Shown here piece after piece: positions 1-10,361 of a stretch of 64,000 nt of DNA (positions are counted from its first letter, which is position 1; each line of letters begins with the position of its first letter). The notes beneath the pieces were generated by a model. It was not told the DNA's origin and did not search any database. It worked only from the letters and a program-made list of their open reading frames with translations. Source of the DNA: Pontederia crassipes (Eukaryota > Streptophyta > Magnoliopsida > Commelinales > Pontederiaceae); NCBI GenBank assembly GCA_030549335.1, contig CM060198.1, forward strand, positions 46,651,353 to 46,715,352, given 5' to 3'. The position numbers were made by a program, and so were the translations under genes.

Positions 1-1494
1 GAACTGGATTGCCTTGGCATTCAGCAATGATAACATGTTGTACCTCACCTTGAATTCCTGCATTTTCCACTGATATTGAAGAGTTCAGTACTTATTTATA
101 TCCCATAGCCTCTGGATCTTCCAATTCTCTCAAATGGTCAAAAATTAGACACCTTTGCAATGGATCTTCAATAGGGATTATAGCTGAAACTTGCTCTACC
201 ACTTGATCCAATTGCCCATCTTCAAAATCATTTTCCAGAAAACTTGGCCTATTGGTAACTTGGGCCAAATTGAATTCAATCTTCTCCTCTCCAATTTGGA
301 AGGTCAATCTCCCTTCCTTAACATTAATTATAGCCCCTGCAGTGGCTAGAAAGGGCCTCCCAAGGAGAATGGGGGTGTTCACATCTTCATCCATATCCAA
401 TATAACAAAATCAACTGGAATATAGAATTTACCAACTTTGAGGGGTATGTCCTCAATAATCCCATGTGGATATTTGATGGATCTGTCTGCCAGCTGAAGG
501 GACATATTTGTTGGCTTCAAATCTCCAACTTCAAGTTTCATGCACAATGATAAGGGTATGACACTCACAGAAGCTCCCAAGTCACATATGGCTCTTTGAA
601 TTTTTCTATTGCCTATCTCACATGGAATTGAGAAGCTTCCTGGATCCTTGAGCTTTGGATGCAACTTATTCTGGATAATTGCAGAAGCCTCTTCAGTCAA
701 TGCTATAGTCTCATGCTCCAATACCCTTCTCTTCTTGGTTAGGATTTCCTTTAGGAACTTGGCATATGATGGCATTTCCTGGATGGCTTCAACAAAAGGA
801 ACATTTATGTATAGCTTCTTTAGGATTTCCAAGAACCTTCCATATTGTTGGTCTTGTCTTGCCTTGATTAACCTTTGAGGGAAGGGTACTTTGTCAAAAA
901 CCCTTGGATTTGCTTCAATTTGAGGGCCTGAATTCCTAATTTCCTCACTTGGTTGTTCACTTGGCTTTTCAGCAACTCTTGAGTCTGAATTTGTTTGATT
1001 ATCATCCACTTTCTTCATTGGTTCCTCCACCATTTTTCCACTTCTGAGCTGGATGGCCTTTGCTTGCTCCTTTGGATTTACTTCTGGCTGTCCAGGAAAG
1101 AATAAGGGAGGTCTAGTGGATGTACTGGGCTGTTGAGCAATTTGGCTTTCCAACAATTTCTGATTTTCATTCATGGCATCCAATCTTGAATTTATCTCCA
1201 ATATCTCCTCTCCTTGTCTGTCTTGCTTTTTCAGAATCTGTTGGAGCATCTCCTTCATTTCATTTTGGAATTGTGGTGCTTGGACTTGAGGTGGTGGTTC
1301 ATACAGATTTCTTTGAATTGGTGCACTTTGGCCTTGATTTCCATAGGGTGGTGGATGATTCCTTGGCAGGATTTTAGGCTGCCAAGCTCCTTGATAGTTG
1401 TTGCCCTTGTAAGAAAAGTATGGATGATTCCTGTTTTCTGGAGTATAAAATTCAGCAGGAGGTTTGATTTCATAATTGCCCACAGCATTGATTT
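1..1494 (-). mobile_element. Family B LTR retrotransposon copy B2, gag-protease part (right part resumes at 12048)
   Basis: This is the downstream half of a Ty3/gypsy gag-protease region on the minus strand. It closely matches the better preserved copy at 55132-57870. The same element resumes at 12048 on the far side of element A, so A inserted into B2. The family has 3.15-kb LTRs, a tRNA-Asp type primer site, and gag plus protease without recognisable reverse transcriptase or integrase, judged from the copy at 50446-61181. The window begins inside the element, so its other end is not seen. It is a fossil copy; the long uninterrupted stretch suggests it is fairly young. Confidence 0.85.
92..1483 (-). 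pseudogene. Gag C-terminal part and retropepsin-like protease of element B2 (fossil)
   Basis: The reading region of about 460 codons begins in the gag C-terminal part, rich in Pro, Gln and Asn, and passes through a coiled-coil stretch (QQILKKQDRQGEEILEINSR). It then has the AIQLRSGK segment typical of plant Athila/Tat gag-pol and ends in a retropepsin-like domain. Protease landmarks are DLGASVSVIP, in the position of the usual DTGA active site, and ILLGRPFL. Family knowledge: such domains cut the Gag-Pol precursor inside virus-like particles. No reverse transcriptase follows within the window. The stretch is a fragment separated from its gag N-terminus (12045-12962) by the insertion of element A. 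Confidence 0.85.
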
Positions 1495-3152
1495 GATTAT
1501 TATTTTAGTTAATTTTTCTGTAATTTATTCATGGCATGCATCATTTTTAGTCACTTTTAATCGTAATTCCGGATTTCTTAATTTTAATTATTAATTCTCT
1601 GAATATTTTAATTGTGGATGGATTAGTTAAACTTGAATAATTATTTTGCAGGAAAATTCAAAATACGGCCGAAATTCAAAGAAATTATTCATTACGGCCG
1701 AGATTTGGCTTTACACCCAAGTCATTTTGGGCGAGATTTCTAGGGGGTAATGATATGGAATCTTCATTGTTACGGCTAAGATTTGAAGGGGTAAAGATAA
1801 AAGAATTTTATCTTTTGGGCGTAATGGCATGAAAATGAAGATTTTTTGGCCGAGATTCAAAAAGAGTAACAATTGAATGATTTTATCTTTTGGGCGTAAC
1901 AAGATTAAATTCCTTCCTTACGGCCGAGATTTGGAGGGAGTAAAAGGAATTTTATCTCTTTTGGAGTAAAGATTTAGTTCTTTCCTTACGGCCGAGATTC
2001 AAAGGGAGTAAAGATAAGAAAGATTTATCTTTGGGCGTAATGATAAAAGGATTTATCTTTGGCCGAGTTTATCCCATAATTTTAAAGTCAACCGTACGAT
2101 GTTACGGCCGAGATCAAATTGAAGGCCGTCCGCACCCTATAAATACGTGAAGAATCCGTCGTTTCAATTGGTGCTCTGAAGTTCAGGTTTCTTCCACGGC
2201 GAGTCGTGAGCTCTGCAGGCTACGACCAAGAGGAGAGAGGTGCGACGGCTGGAGGTTGATCGCGACTCTGATCAGGTCCGAGAGGCTGCCTGACTGTTTG
2301 CCAGATTCGAGATCTCTATTTTGGGTGTAATTCTTCCAATTTTAATGATTTGTATTTTATTATCTCTCCAGAATTTCTAGGATGAACTCCATATTTTTAG
2401 GATTATTATTTTTGGAGATTATTAATTGAAGGGAAATATTTGGACCCTATTTTATTTGCTTTAATCTTTTCTGATCAATTATTAATTGTGCTTAATGCTT
2501 TTATATTAGTTAATTAAATCTCTAAATTAGGCTATACCAGTTTGTGGAGTGTTTAATTTCAGAATTTGTTATACTAATTATAATTGATTTTATTTGGAAT
2601 TAATAATTGACATAAATTTGATAACTAGTGTGTGGAGAATCAAGTTTGTGTGGTCTATTAATCTATACCAGTTTGTGAAGTGATTAATAGTCTAGAGAAT
2701 TCAATTTAATGCATCTTAATTTTAATATGATTTTGGGGATACCAATCGTGGAGACTTCAATTCTTATTAAATTAAGATAGTTCTATATGATTAGATTGAG
2801 GGATGCCAGCCGTGGAGACCACAAGTTAATCATGTTAGATTACTTTAGGGAGACTCTAATCCATCTTTAAAGATTAAATTTATCTTTTATGGTTCAAATA
2901 TTTATCCTGATCTATTTTCATCCTAAGGCCTAACTTCAACACCACTATCTTATCTTTATTTTATTTTCTTTATTTTATTTTATAAAACTCATTTTCAAAA
3001 TCCATGTTTTTCCTCTCTTATTAATTTAAAGATTCAGATATTGAATTAATAATATTCCTCGTGGGTTCGACACTCTTACTCATTTTTACTATATTACTTG
3101 AGCGACTAGTGCACTTGCTAGCAAATTTTATTGTTACAATTATAACGCATCA
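1495..3152 (+). repeat. 5' LTR of element A
   Basis: The LTR matches 10362-12047 nearly base for base. Its first 640 bases look like U3, with repeated TTACGGCCGAGATT-type motifs between about 1665 and 2130. A TATAAATA box follows at 2138-2145, then a GC-richer transcribed leader (2160-2310) and a long AT-rich stretch to the terminal CATCA at 3152. The stacked motifs immediately upstream of the TATA box suggest a repeated promoter or enhancer unit; that role is inference. The left edge against B2 is placed to within a few bases only. Confidence 0.85.
1660..2130 (+). repeat. Cluster of TTACGGCCGA motifs in U3 of the 5' LTR
   Basis: About seven copies of (TT)ACGGCCGAGATT or GGCCGAGATT are seen near 1666, 1693, 1849, 1919, 1988, 2060 and 2103. 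They are interleaved with GGGCGTAA (near 1817, 1892 and 2033), which is the reverse complement of TTACGCCC. The 3' LTR repeats the cluster at about 10555-11020. All copies lie just upstream of the TATA box at 2138. Function is not known to me. Confidence 0.8.
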
Positions 3153-3158
3153 AGTTTT

Positions 3159-3176
3159 TGGCGCCGTTGCCGGGGA
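3159..3176 (+). other. Primer binding site of element A (tRNA-Asp type)
   Basis: TGGCGCCGTTGCCGGGGA starts six bases after the LTR end. It is the complement of the 3' end of plant tRNA-Asp(GUC), the primer used by Athila-like elements. Confidence 0.85.
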
Positions 3177-3339
3177 ATATTTTATTAATTAATTTTTTAT
3201 TTTTATGAATTATTAGGAGATGTAAATAAAGTGTAAATAATTCTTTTTAAAATATGTATTAATTGTTTTAATTATTTTTGTGAATAAACTAACATTTTTT
3301 TCTTTTGCAGATAAAGGTCACGATAATTTTTTCAAATTT

Positions 3340-4330
3340 GTCTACTTTCGGTTTAAAATCCGACGCCGATTGAATTTTCCGAATTACACTGTCGACTTAT
3401 GATTTTACGACTGAGATTTAATGTGTCGGCTTTATTAATTTTACGGCCTCGCAATGAATGATTTCTGAGTTCTAAACTTTCAATTTTTACGGCTGTAATG
3501 TTTTTATCCGAACGTTGTTTTACGTCATGGATTTGATTTCGTTTTGGCCAAAGTGGTTTGTTCTATTTGATTTGATTTCGTTGTTTTACGGCCGTAAAGA
3601 ATCTTCTTAATTCACTTTCGGCCGTAATGATTCAATTGTTTATTTCGGTCGAAACCCTATTTTGCATTACGGCCAATCATGTTGACTTCATCTCGGCCGA
3701 TGTGACCTCATTTCATCTTAATTGACAATTTTTATCTTTACGGTCGAGATTCACCTCATCCGGATCAAATTAAGCTTGCAGATGAGAATTTAATCTTCTT
3801 TACGGCCGAGAATGATCTCATGTTTTCTCTTTACGGCCGAGAATGATCTCATGGTTTTGCGGCCGTAAAATTTCTGAACATTTGTTTGTACGCCATAATA
3901 CGACCTTTTCGGCCAATTTATTTGTGACTTTTCTTTCTCGGCCATCAACGATCACGATTCGACTTAATTCTCATTACGGTCGATATGAATTATCCTCTTC
4001 CTCGGCCGTAATGAGATATTTTGTCGACGTTTCGTTCGATTTTTATTTCGGCCGAAACCCTATTCTGTTTTACGATCAAAGGTTGTCAACTTCAGTTCTT
4101 TACGCCTAGGATTTTATATGTGAGGAGTTGATTGCCGAAATGATTCATCGCTGTGTTAATTTTTACGACGTTGTTTCGACCATAAGCCAACAAGTTTTAC
4201 GCCTTCACGTTGAATCCCTTTCAACACTATTTTAAGATTTTTACGGATGAACGAGCCTCGGATTACTAATTGAATTTTGGCCGTAAACCCTATTTTTGTA
4301 TTACGGCCGATCAATCTTATTTCCTCTCTG
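3340..4330 (+). repeat. Leader region of element A with dispersed GGCCG motifs in both orientations
   Basis: This untranslated leader between the primer site and gag contains about 20 variants of TTACGGCCGA, TTTCGGCCGA and GGCCGTAA. Some merge into the palindrome TTACGGCCGTAA (near 3587). Spacing is irregular, often 25-60 bases. No credible coding region is present. The motif is the same as in the U3 cluster, so it marks the whole non-coding part of the element rather than the LTR alone. Confidence 0.75.
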
Positions 4331-4690
4331 AAAATAATTTTTTATTATGTCTGATTATTAACTTTACCGTCGCAAATTAGTTCAGACTTATTTTGTGCCG
4401 TTTGTTACATCATCATAAATTCTTTCGGTCGATATTAATATTTGGCATTTGAATTAGTTTTCGAATTTTAATTTTTTGCCGTATTTGATAATTTTTCGGT
4501 GAATTTTGGTGACAGTAATTAGGTTAATTTCTCTCGGACATTAATTTTGATGACCTAATGAATACTCGATAATACCGAAAGACTTTTAAATCTTATTTCT
4601 TGGTGACCTAGTATCTGAATTTCTTTCTTCTTGTATATATTTTTATTTTATTCTTTCATCTTACTGAAAATTGGTTGTTGCAGGTACTAA

Positions 4691-6166
4691 TTGAAAATTA
4701 AATCACAACCAATCCTGGAATCTTCTAATAAGCACACTAGGAGTTCAAATCCACTGTTGGAATTTGATCCTGAAATTGAAAGAACCTATCGTCAATTACG
4801 AAGAAATATAAGAAAAATGACGGAACAAGCACGCGACAATCAGAGACTGGAGCAACAAAATGAACTGGTTCCACCACATAATAATCGGCGAGAAGATGAA
4901 GCAGAGCTTTCTATGAGAGAATATGTCTCGGCCAGATACAGTGACCGAGAATCATGCATCGTGCTGCATGATATTAACGCAAATAATTTTGAGATAAATC
5001 CCGCAATCGTGAGGATGATACAAGCATCCCAATTTGGAGGAGGATTTCATGAAGACCCTCACGATCACCTTGACAAATTTCTTGCCACTCTAGGCACCTT
5101 TAGAAATAATAATGTTTCTTCTGAAGTTATTCGTTTATTATTATTTCCTCAATCTTTACGTGACAAAGCTTCCACTTGGTTTAAAACTTTGCCTGCAGGA
5201 TCGATTCACTCATGGTTGGAGCTGGTAGAAAAATTTGTTGGAAAATATTGTCCACCACAAAAGGCAGGCAAATATCGAAGAGAATTGAGGGCATTTGTTC
5301 AAGACGATAACGAGACATTATATGAAGCTTGGGAACGATATAAGGAACTGCAGGCCAGAGTTCCTGACAATAGAATTCCAAAGTGGCAAGTGATGGAAGA
5401 TTTCTACCATGGATTGCGAGCTGCAGATCAAGACAAACTCGATCAAACAGCAGGAGGGACAGTACTGGGATCTAAACGCCCTAGTGAGATACAGGATATT
5501 ATTGAAGCTGTAGCCCTCAAGTCGAGCCAAGAAAGGAGATCATCTCGCCGAACTCATGATGTACATGCTACACAAGGAATACAATCTTCAGAAATAGTGG
5601 CTCAGCTGGAGTCACTTAATCAAAAATTCAAGCAGATGATGTCACTAATCGGAAATTCTAGCAATTATAGCCCTACAGGTAACACTTCAGATTCAAATCA
5701 AATTGAAAATGCTAACTTTATTTCCAATCCATTTTACAGGAACAACGATTATGGTTGGAGACATAATCCGAAGTTTGCCTATAATCAGAATCAAGGCCAA
5801 TCTTCTGGTCCATCAAAAGATTATATACTGAAAAGGCAACCTGATACTCCCCAATATCAATCATCAAATCATATGCAGGAGATGATGGCACAGATCATAG
5901 ACACAATGCAAGCGTTACAAAAGAATATGGAATCTAGAGCCACGAGTCAGGATGCATCCATTCGAAATCTGGAAAGACAACTGGGCCAGATGGCGGCACA
6001 ACTAACTGAACGTACACCGGGCTCTCTCCCAAGCAACACAGAGAAAAATCCAAGAGGGGAAGAGCAAAATAGGCCTTTATTTTCATCAGAACTAAGTCAA
6101 GCTGACGACTATAAATCAGAACTATTTCTATTTTTTATTTACTTTTATTTTTTTAGATTAGTCTAA
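4691..6166 (+). CDS. Gag-like ORF of element A
   Basis: The frame is about 490 codons long. The first ATG in it lies some 40 codons in, at MTEQARDN. The central part matches the plant retrotransposon gag domain: a segment around NPAIVRMIQASQFGG, the conserved DPHDHLDKF, LRDKASTWFKTLP and the FVGKYCPP block. A coiled-coil-like C-terminal part follows (MQALQKNMESRATSQDASIRNLERQLGQMAAQL). No CCHC zinc knuckle is visible. The frame ends where related elements continue into protease. Gag would form the particle that packages the element RNA. It is classed as an element gene, not a host gene. Confidence 0.85.
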   Translation: MKIKSQPILESSNKHTRSSNPLLEFDPEIERTYRQLRRNIRKMTEQARDNQRLEQQNELVPPHNNRREDEAELSMREYVSARYSDRESCIVLHDINANNFEINPAIVRMIQASQFGGGFHEDPHDHLDKFLATLGTFRNNNVSSEVIRLLLFPQSLRDKASTWFKTLPAGSIHSWLELVEKFVGKYCPPQKAGKYRRELRAFVQDDNETLYEAWERYKELQARVPDNRIPKWQVMEDFYHGLRAADQDKLDQTAGGTVLGSKRPSEIQDIIEAVALKSSQERRSSRRTHDVHATQGIQSSEIVAQLESLNQKFKQMMSLIGNSSNYSPTGNTSDSNQIENANFISNPFYRNNDYGWRHNPKFAYNQNQGQSSGPSKDYILKRQPDTPQYQSSNHMQEMMAQIIDTMQALQKNMESRATSQDASIRNLERQLGQMAAQLTERTPGSLPSNTEKNPRGEEQNRPLFSSELSQADDYKSELFLFFIYFYFFRLV

Positions 6167-6279
6167 TTAGTTGTTAATTAATATCTTAGTTTCGGTGATA
6201 GTTTTATTTTTAATTAGACATTTATTTTATTTTATTTTTTTTATGGAGTCATTTAATTTAATTAATATTAATGTGTGCA

Positions 6280-7400
6280 AGGAGAGGACTTCGGAGGTAA
6301 ACTCAGGGGTGTCAACTCCAAGCATGGGCGTAAAGAATTGATTCCCTCTACGCGACAAGACGAGACATATCACGGGCCCAAAAAAAAATTTACGATTACG
6401 CCCTGCCACCTGTTCTCATTACGGCCGAAGCTCAACATGACCGGACAAGGGCAGCTATTACGCCCTGCCACCCTCGTATAAGCCACCTGTTCTCTTTACG
6501 GCCAAAGCTCGGACATGACAAGACAACCTGTAACACATTACGTGTGCATTATGGCCGAGTTGTCACACTGACATGCATCAAGCTCGGACATGACAGGGCG
6601 AAACAGATGACTCACGTGGAAATTGGCCGATCACATCGCCCCAACTGACCACGGACGTGCCTTGAAAATCGGGCATGCTTTTGCTTTTACGCCCTGACAT
6701 GACCTTTCACTACGCCATCACGTGGGAACAGGTCAGATTACGCCAGAATTTTTATCTATAAAATCTTACATCTCGTATGTTGCAGATCAATCACCGCAGA
6801 CCGGAGACGACTCCCTTACGCCCTTTCTTCATTACGGCCGAGCCTCTACGGCCGAAGTCTCAACGCCAACCGTCGATCCTTACGCCCAAAAGTGCCACGC
6901 CTTCCTCTACGGCCGAAGTCTCAACGCCAACCGCCGATCCTTACGCCCAAAAGTGCCACGCCTTCCTTTACGGCCGAGCTTCAATACCGCCCTTCCTTCT
7001 TTCCGGCTGAAGTGACTAAACCTCCGCAACTCCTTACGGCCGAAGTTCCAGCGCCTCCCGGGTGCGTTACGGCCGAGCCACCGCGCACCTACCATTTTCT
7101 TTACGGCCAAAGCCACCGCGCACCGCCGCTCTCTTACGGCCAAACTCCAAGGTTATTCATCGACATCTGTTCCTTACGGCCGAGGTTCATCAACTCCTTA
7201 CGGCCGAAGTTTCGAGCCACGCCTCCAACTTCTTACGGTCAAACTCCAATCTCCGGCCGAGCTTTACTTATTACGGCCGAAGTTCTTCATCAACCAATTC
7301 CTTACGGCCGAGTCACCTCCGACCTTCAACTCTTCATCGAATACTACGGTCGAAACCTCAGCCGCTTCCACCGAGCCGACACCTTTTCTTTGTTGATTTT
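6280..7400 (+). repeat. Dense TTACGGCC / TTACGCCC motif array between the two ORFs of element A
   Basis: About 20 copies of TTACGGCCGAAG, TTACGGCCGAGC and TTACGGCCAAAG occur, plus about six TTACGCCC. From about 6968 to 7302 the spacing is close to 30 bases (near 6968, 7006, 7036, 7067, 7102, 7133, 7173, 7199, 7234, 7272 and 7302). Intervening DNA is C-rich and poorly conserved, like a decayed minisatellite in which only the motif is kept. Several reading frames are open by chance. A TATAAAA at 6757-6763 precedes the densest part. Confidence 0.8.
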
Positions 7401-7557
7401 TGTCCAGATCAAGATGAGGCGATTTGCTAATATATGGAGGGGGCGTCATGAACGATGACATCCGAATGCTCAGCCGGCCTCACAGCCCTCACAATTAATC
7501 TCCTACCCCGGAGATTATTATTGGACTAAGCCGGAGTATCAAGCTCGATATGAACGG

Positions 7558-9090
7558 ATGTGTGAGATTCGAATTCATGCCACCAGATTTTCAGATACTG
7601 AATTGCTGAGGGAGTATAATTTACTTGCAGATATTCATCTATTATTTTCTCAAATTGGACTATCTGACTTTGTGCATTCTTGGTGGCCAACTTATGAAGT
7701 ACTAATTATGGAATTTCTCTCATCCCTGGAAGTTTTTAATTTAGATGGTAGGAACTATGATCAGCCCTGCATTTCATTCCAACTTTATGGGCGGCCATTT
7801 ACTCTTACTTTAGGAGAGATTAATAATATCTATGGATTTCCCAATCATGGATTTCTTTCTGTACCTGCTAACTTTGATGCTGAAACTTTTTGGAAACAGA
7901 TAACAGAAGAAGACCGATTGGTTTGGAACACCGCTAAAGATAGCTCAATTCAGAATCCTGTTCTGCGCTACATCCATCGCATGCTAAGCAACACCATAAG
8001 TGGACGCAGTGATAATGATGGTGCCGTCTCAGAAGGAGAGTTATATCTCATCCACAGCATGCTTCACAGAACTCCTGTTAATGTGGGTGCCTTCCTCATT
8101 CGTCGATTCCAGCGCCGCACTACTCATCGTGGCGGTAGCATTAATATGGGTGCTCTTCTCACACCTATCGCTCAGCACCTACAACTTGACTTGGATGATC
8201 TCGAAGCTGTGCAAGGAAACACTCACCTCACTCGTAGGACCATTTAGGCTATGGGTCTCGTGAAGACCAACAACTCAGGGATCAATGTTTTTATTTTTAA
8301 AGGCCACCATCAGGAGGTGCCCTGCTCAGATCGAGATGATTTCACGCCGATTAATCCAAATAATTGGCTCCTTTTTAGGCAGGTCATAGCTCCAGTAATC
8401 CCACCTGCAGGACCATCTACCTCTGTCGGACAGCTACACCAGGATGAACCTTTCTCCTAGTTTGATTCTACTGATTATGCGGCAGCCCAACCCTACCTTC
8501 AACAGCAACAAGGATTCCAGGCTGCATCACCGGCAGCTTCCCAATATGCCACATCCGTCCGTTCACCTTATATGCCGGTGCCTTCTCCGATTCTATCTCC
8601 AGCACAAGAGAGCTCTTCTGATTCCTCGTTCATACCTTCTACTCCTTATGAGGAACGCGATTCGATGGAAGTATCCGCCCCTTTACAAGAACCTGTGCAG
8701 AATCGCTATATAGCACCGGAGCCCACTTTTACTTCAGCCCCAGAACAGACTTACTATCCACATCCGCCACCTCAGCTTGACTATGCTTCCATGCAAAACT
8801 TCTGAGAATCAATGTATGATGAACAACTTCGTCAAGCAGGGGAGTTTCACACTTTTCAAGAAGAACAACTTCGTCAGTCAGGGCAGTTGCACGCTATTCA
8901 GGAAGAGCAACTTCGACAAGCACAAGAGTTGACCAACATCCGAGCCGATTTTAGAAATATGGATGATCGTCAGGGTCGCTTCGAATCCCTTCAGAATCAG
9001 CATGCGCGCATGACGAGGCACATCCATGAGTATCATATGCGCCAAGGAAATCTCGGCTACCATCCACCATCGCCACCCCGCAGACAGTAA
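7558..9090 (+). pseudogene. ATHILA ORF1-like reading region of element A (fossil)
   Basis: One reading frame runs through this region with about three breaks. The N-terminal 230 codons resemble the plant ATHILA ORF-1 family: a globular, Trp- and Phe-containing segment with FQLYGRPFTLTLGEINNIYG and VGAFLIRRFQ. I recall this family from the 3' part of Athila elements; its function is not established. Downstream are a Pro/Ser/Gln-rich linker (about 8400-8800) and a coiled-coil tail with repeated EEQLRQ units (8812-9090). Position after gag, without an intervening pol, makes the element non-autonomous. Confidence 0.65.
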
Positions 9091-9894
9091 ATCCGATTGT
9101 GTCTTTTCCCTTTTCTTTATTTTCGTTTCTTTAATTTTCCTTTTTATTGAGTATGTATCACTTTCCCTTGCTGGCTTAACACTGAGGATAGTGTCTAGTT
9201 CAAGCTTGGGGGAGTTTGCATTTCATGCATTGCATGTTTCTTTCTTTTTATTTGCTTATGTTTGCATCTATTTGTAAAAAAATCAAAAAATTGAAAATTT
9301 TGAAAATTTTCTAAAAAATACCATTGCATGCATTTATTTTTTGCTACCATCTTAACAAACTCTTGTCTTATTGTTTTAATTATCTTTTAGTAGAAGTTCA
9401 AAGACATATTGTTAATTGATGAAATTTGAATACTTTTCTTCTTATCACTTGCTATTTTAGTATCGAACTTATGGACTATGTGCCTATGCTAAGTAGAATT
9501 ATGAATGACTAGACGACAAAATCATATTCATGCCTTTTATTAATTTCTTTTAAGTCTTGATTAGTAGTAGCCTTCTTATTGACCATATCAAGTACTTTTT
9601 GAGCTTATAAAAAAAAGAAGGGTTAGTTAAACCCCAACAAATAAAAAAAAATGAATAAAGTTATGTGTAGGTACAAAAGTGTTATCCGGAACCAAGGTGT
9701 GTTCGGGTAATTAGATCCGTAGGGGTTCATGCATGGCGACCTAAGGGCAACTGCTCTGGGATCCGTCGATCGAAAACCTACTACATGGACCATATTGTGG
9801 AATATGGAGAAGCACAGGAGTACTGAACCATGGCTAAGTTCGAACTCTTCATTCAGAATCTTGGTTGTTCGGGCAAGTAAACTCGAGGGGTGCT

Positions 9895-9958
9895 TTGTCA
9901 CCTGGTGCCCTAAGGTCACTTGGTGCCCTAAGGTCACCTGGTGCCCTAAGGTCATCTA
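9895..9958 (+). repeat. 18-bp tandem repeat, about three copies
   Basis: GTGCCCTAAGGTCACCTG-like units repeat three times in a row inside the 3' untranslated part of element A. Around it are two imperfect copies of a CTACATGGAC-containing segment (near 9780 and 9985), suggesting local duplication. No gene is visible between 9091 and 10346. Confidence 0.8.
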
Positions 9959-10346
9959 GTCTGTGAGTCATCAGTCTAAAGCCCGCTACATGGACTTCCT
10001 TGTGCAATCCTGCTTGAAGATTAGAACTTTTAAATGATTGAAAATAAAGTTGAAAAATGAAAAGAAAAAGAAAAAGTTTTAAGCTCAATTAGTACTTATG
10101 TGTTCAATATTAATGCTATTATTTGATAGACAATTTATTTTTTCACAAGGCTGAATTTGAGATTGTTTAAATTTGTGTAGCATTCAGAACCTCTATGAAG
10201 CTAAGTGCATGGAAAATGATAAGATGCTGAGTAGTAGGTGTGCAGAAGAATTTTGTGAGAAAATTAGTCAGTTGACAATGTGGCGGCTATGATAGAACTT
10301 TCTTGAGCTTTTCTTTGAATTTTTGCTTGAGGACAAGCAAGACTTT

Positions 10347-10361
10347 AAGCTTGGGGGAGTT
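10347..10361 (+). other. Polypurine tract of element A
   Basis: AAGCTTGGGGGAGTT lies directly before the 3' LTR and would prime plus-strand synthesis. A similar AGCTTGGGGGAGTTT at about 9203 may be a decoy or duplicate. Confidence 0.8.

Noticed and set aside
6722-7461. Several overlapping open frames of 77-188 codons between the two ORFs of element A
   Set aside because: They arise from the C-rich motif array and give RPK/YGR-type repeats in several frames at once. No domain or codon signal singles one out.
10170-10230. CAGAACCTCTATG shared by element A and family-B LTRs (for example about 53429)
   Set aside because: A 13-base match alone could be chance; flanking bases do not align.
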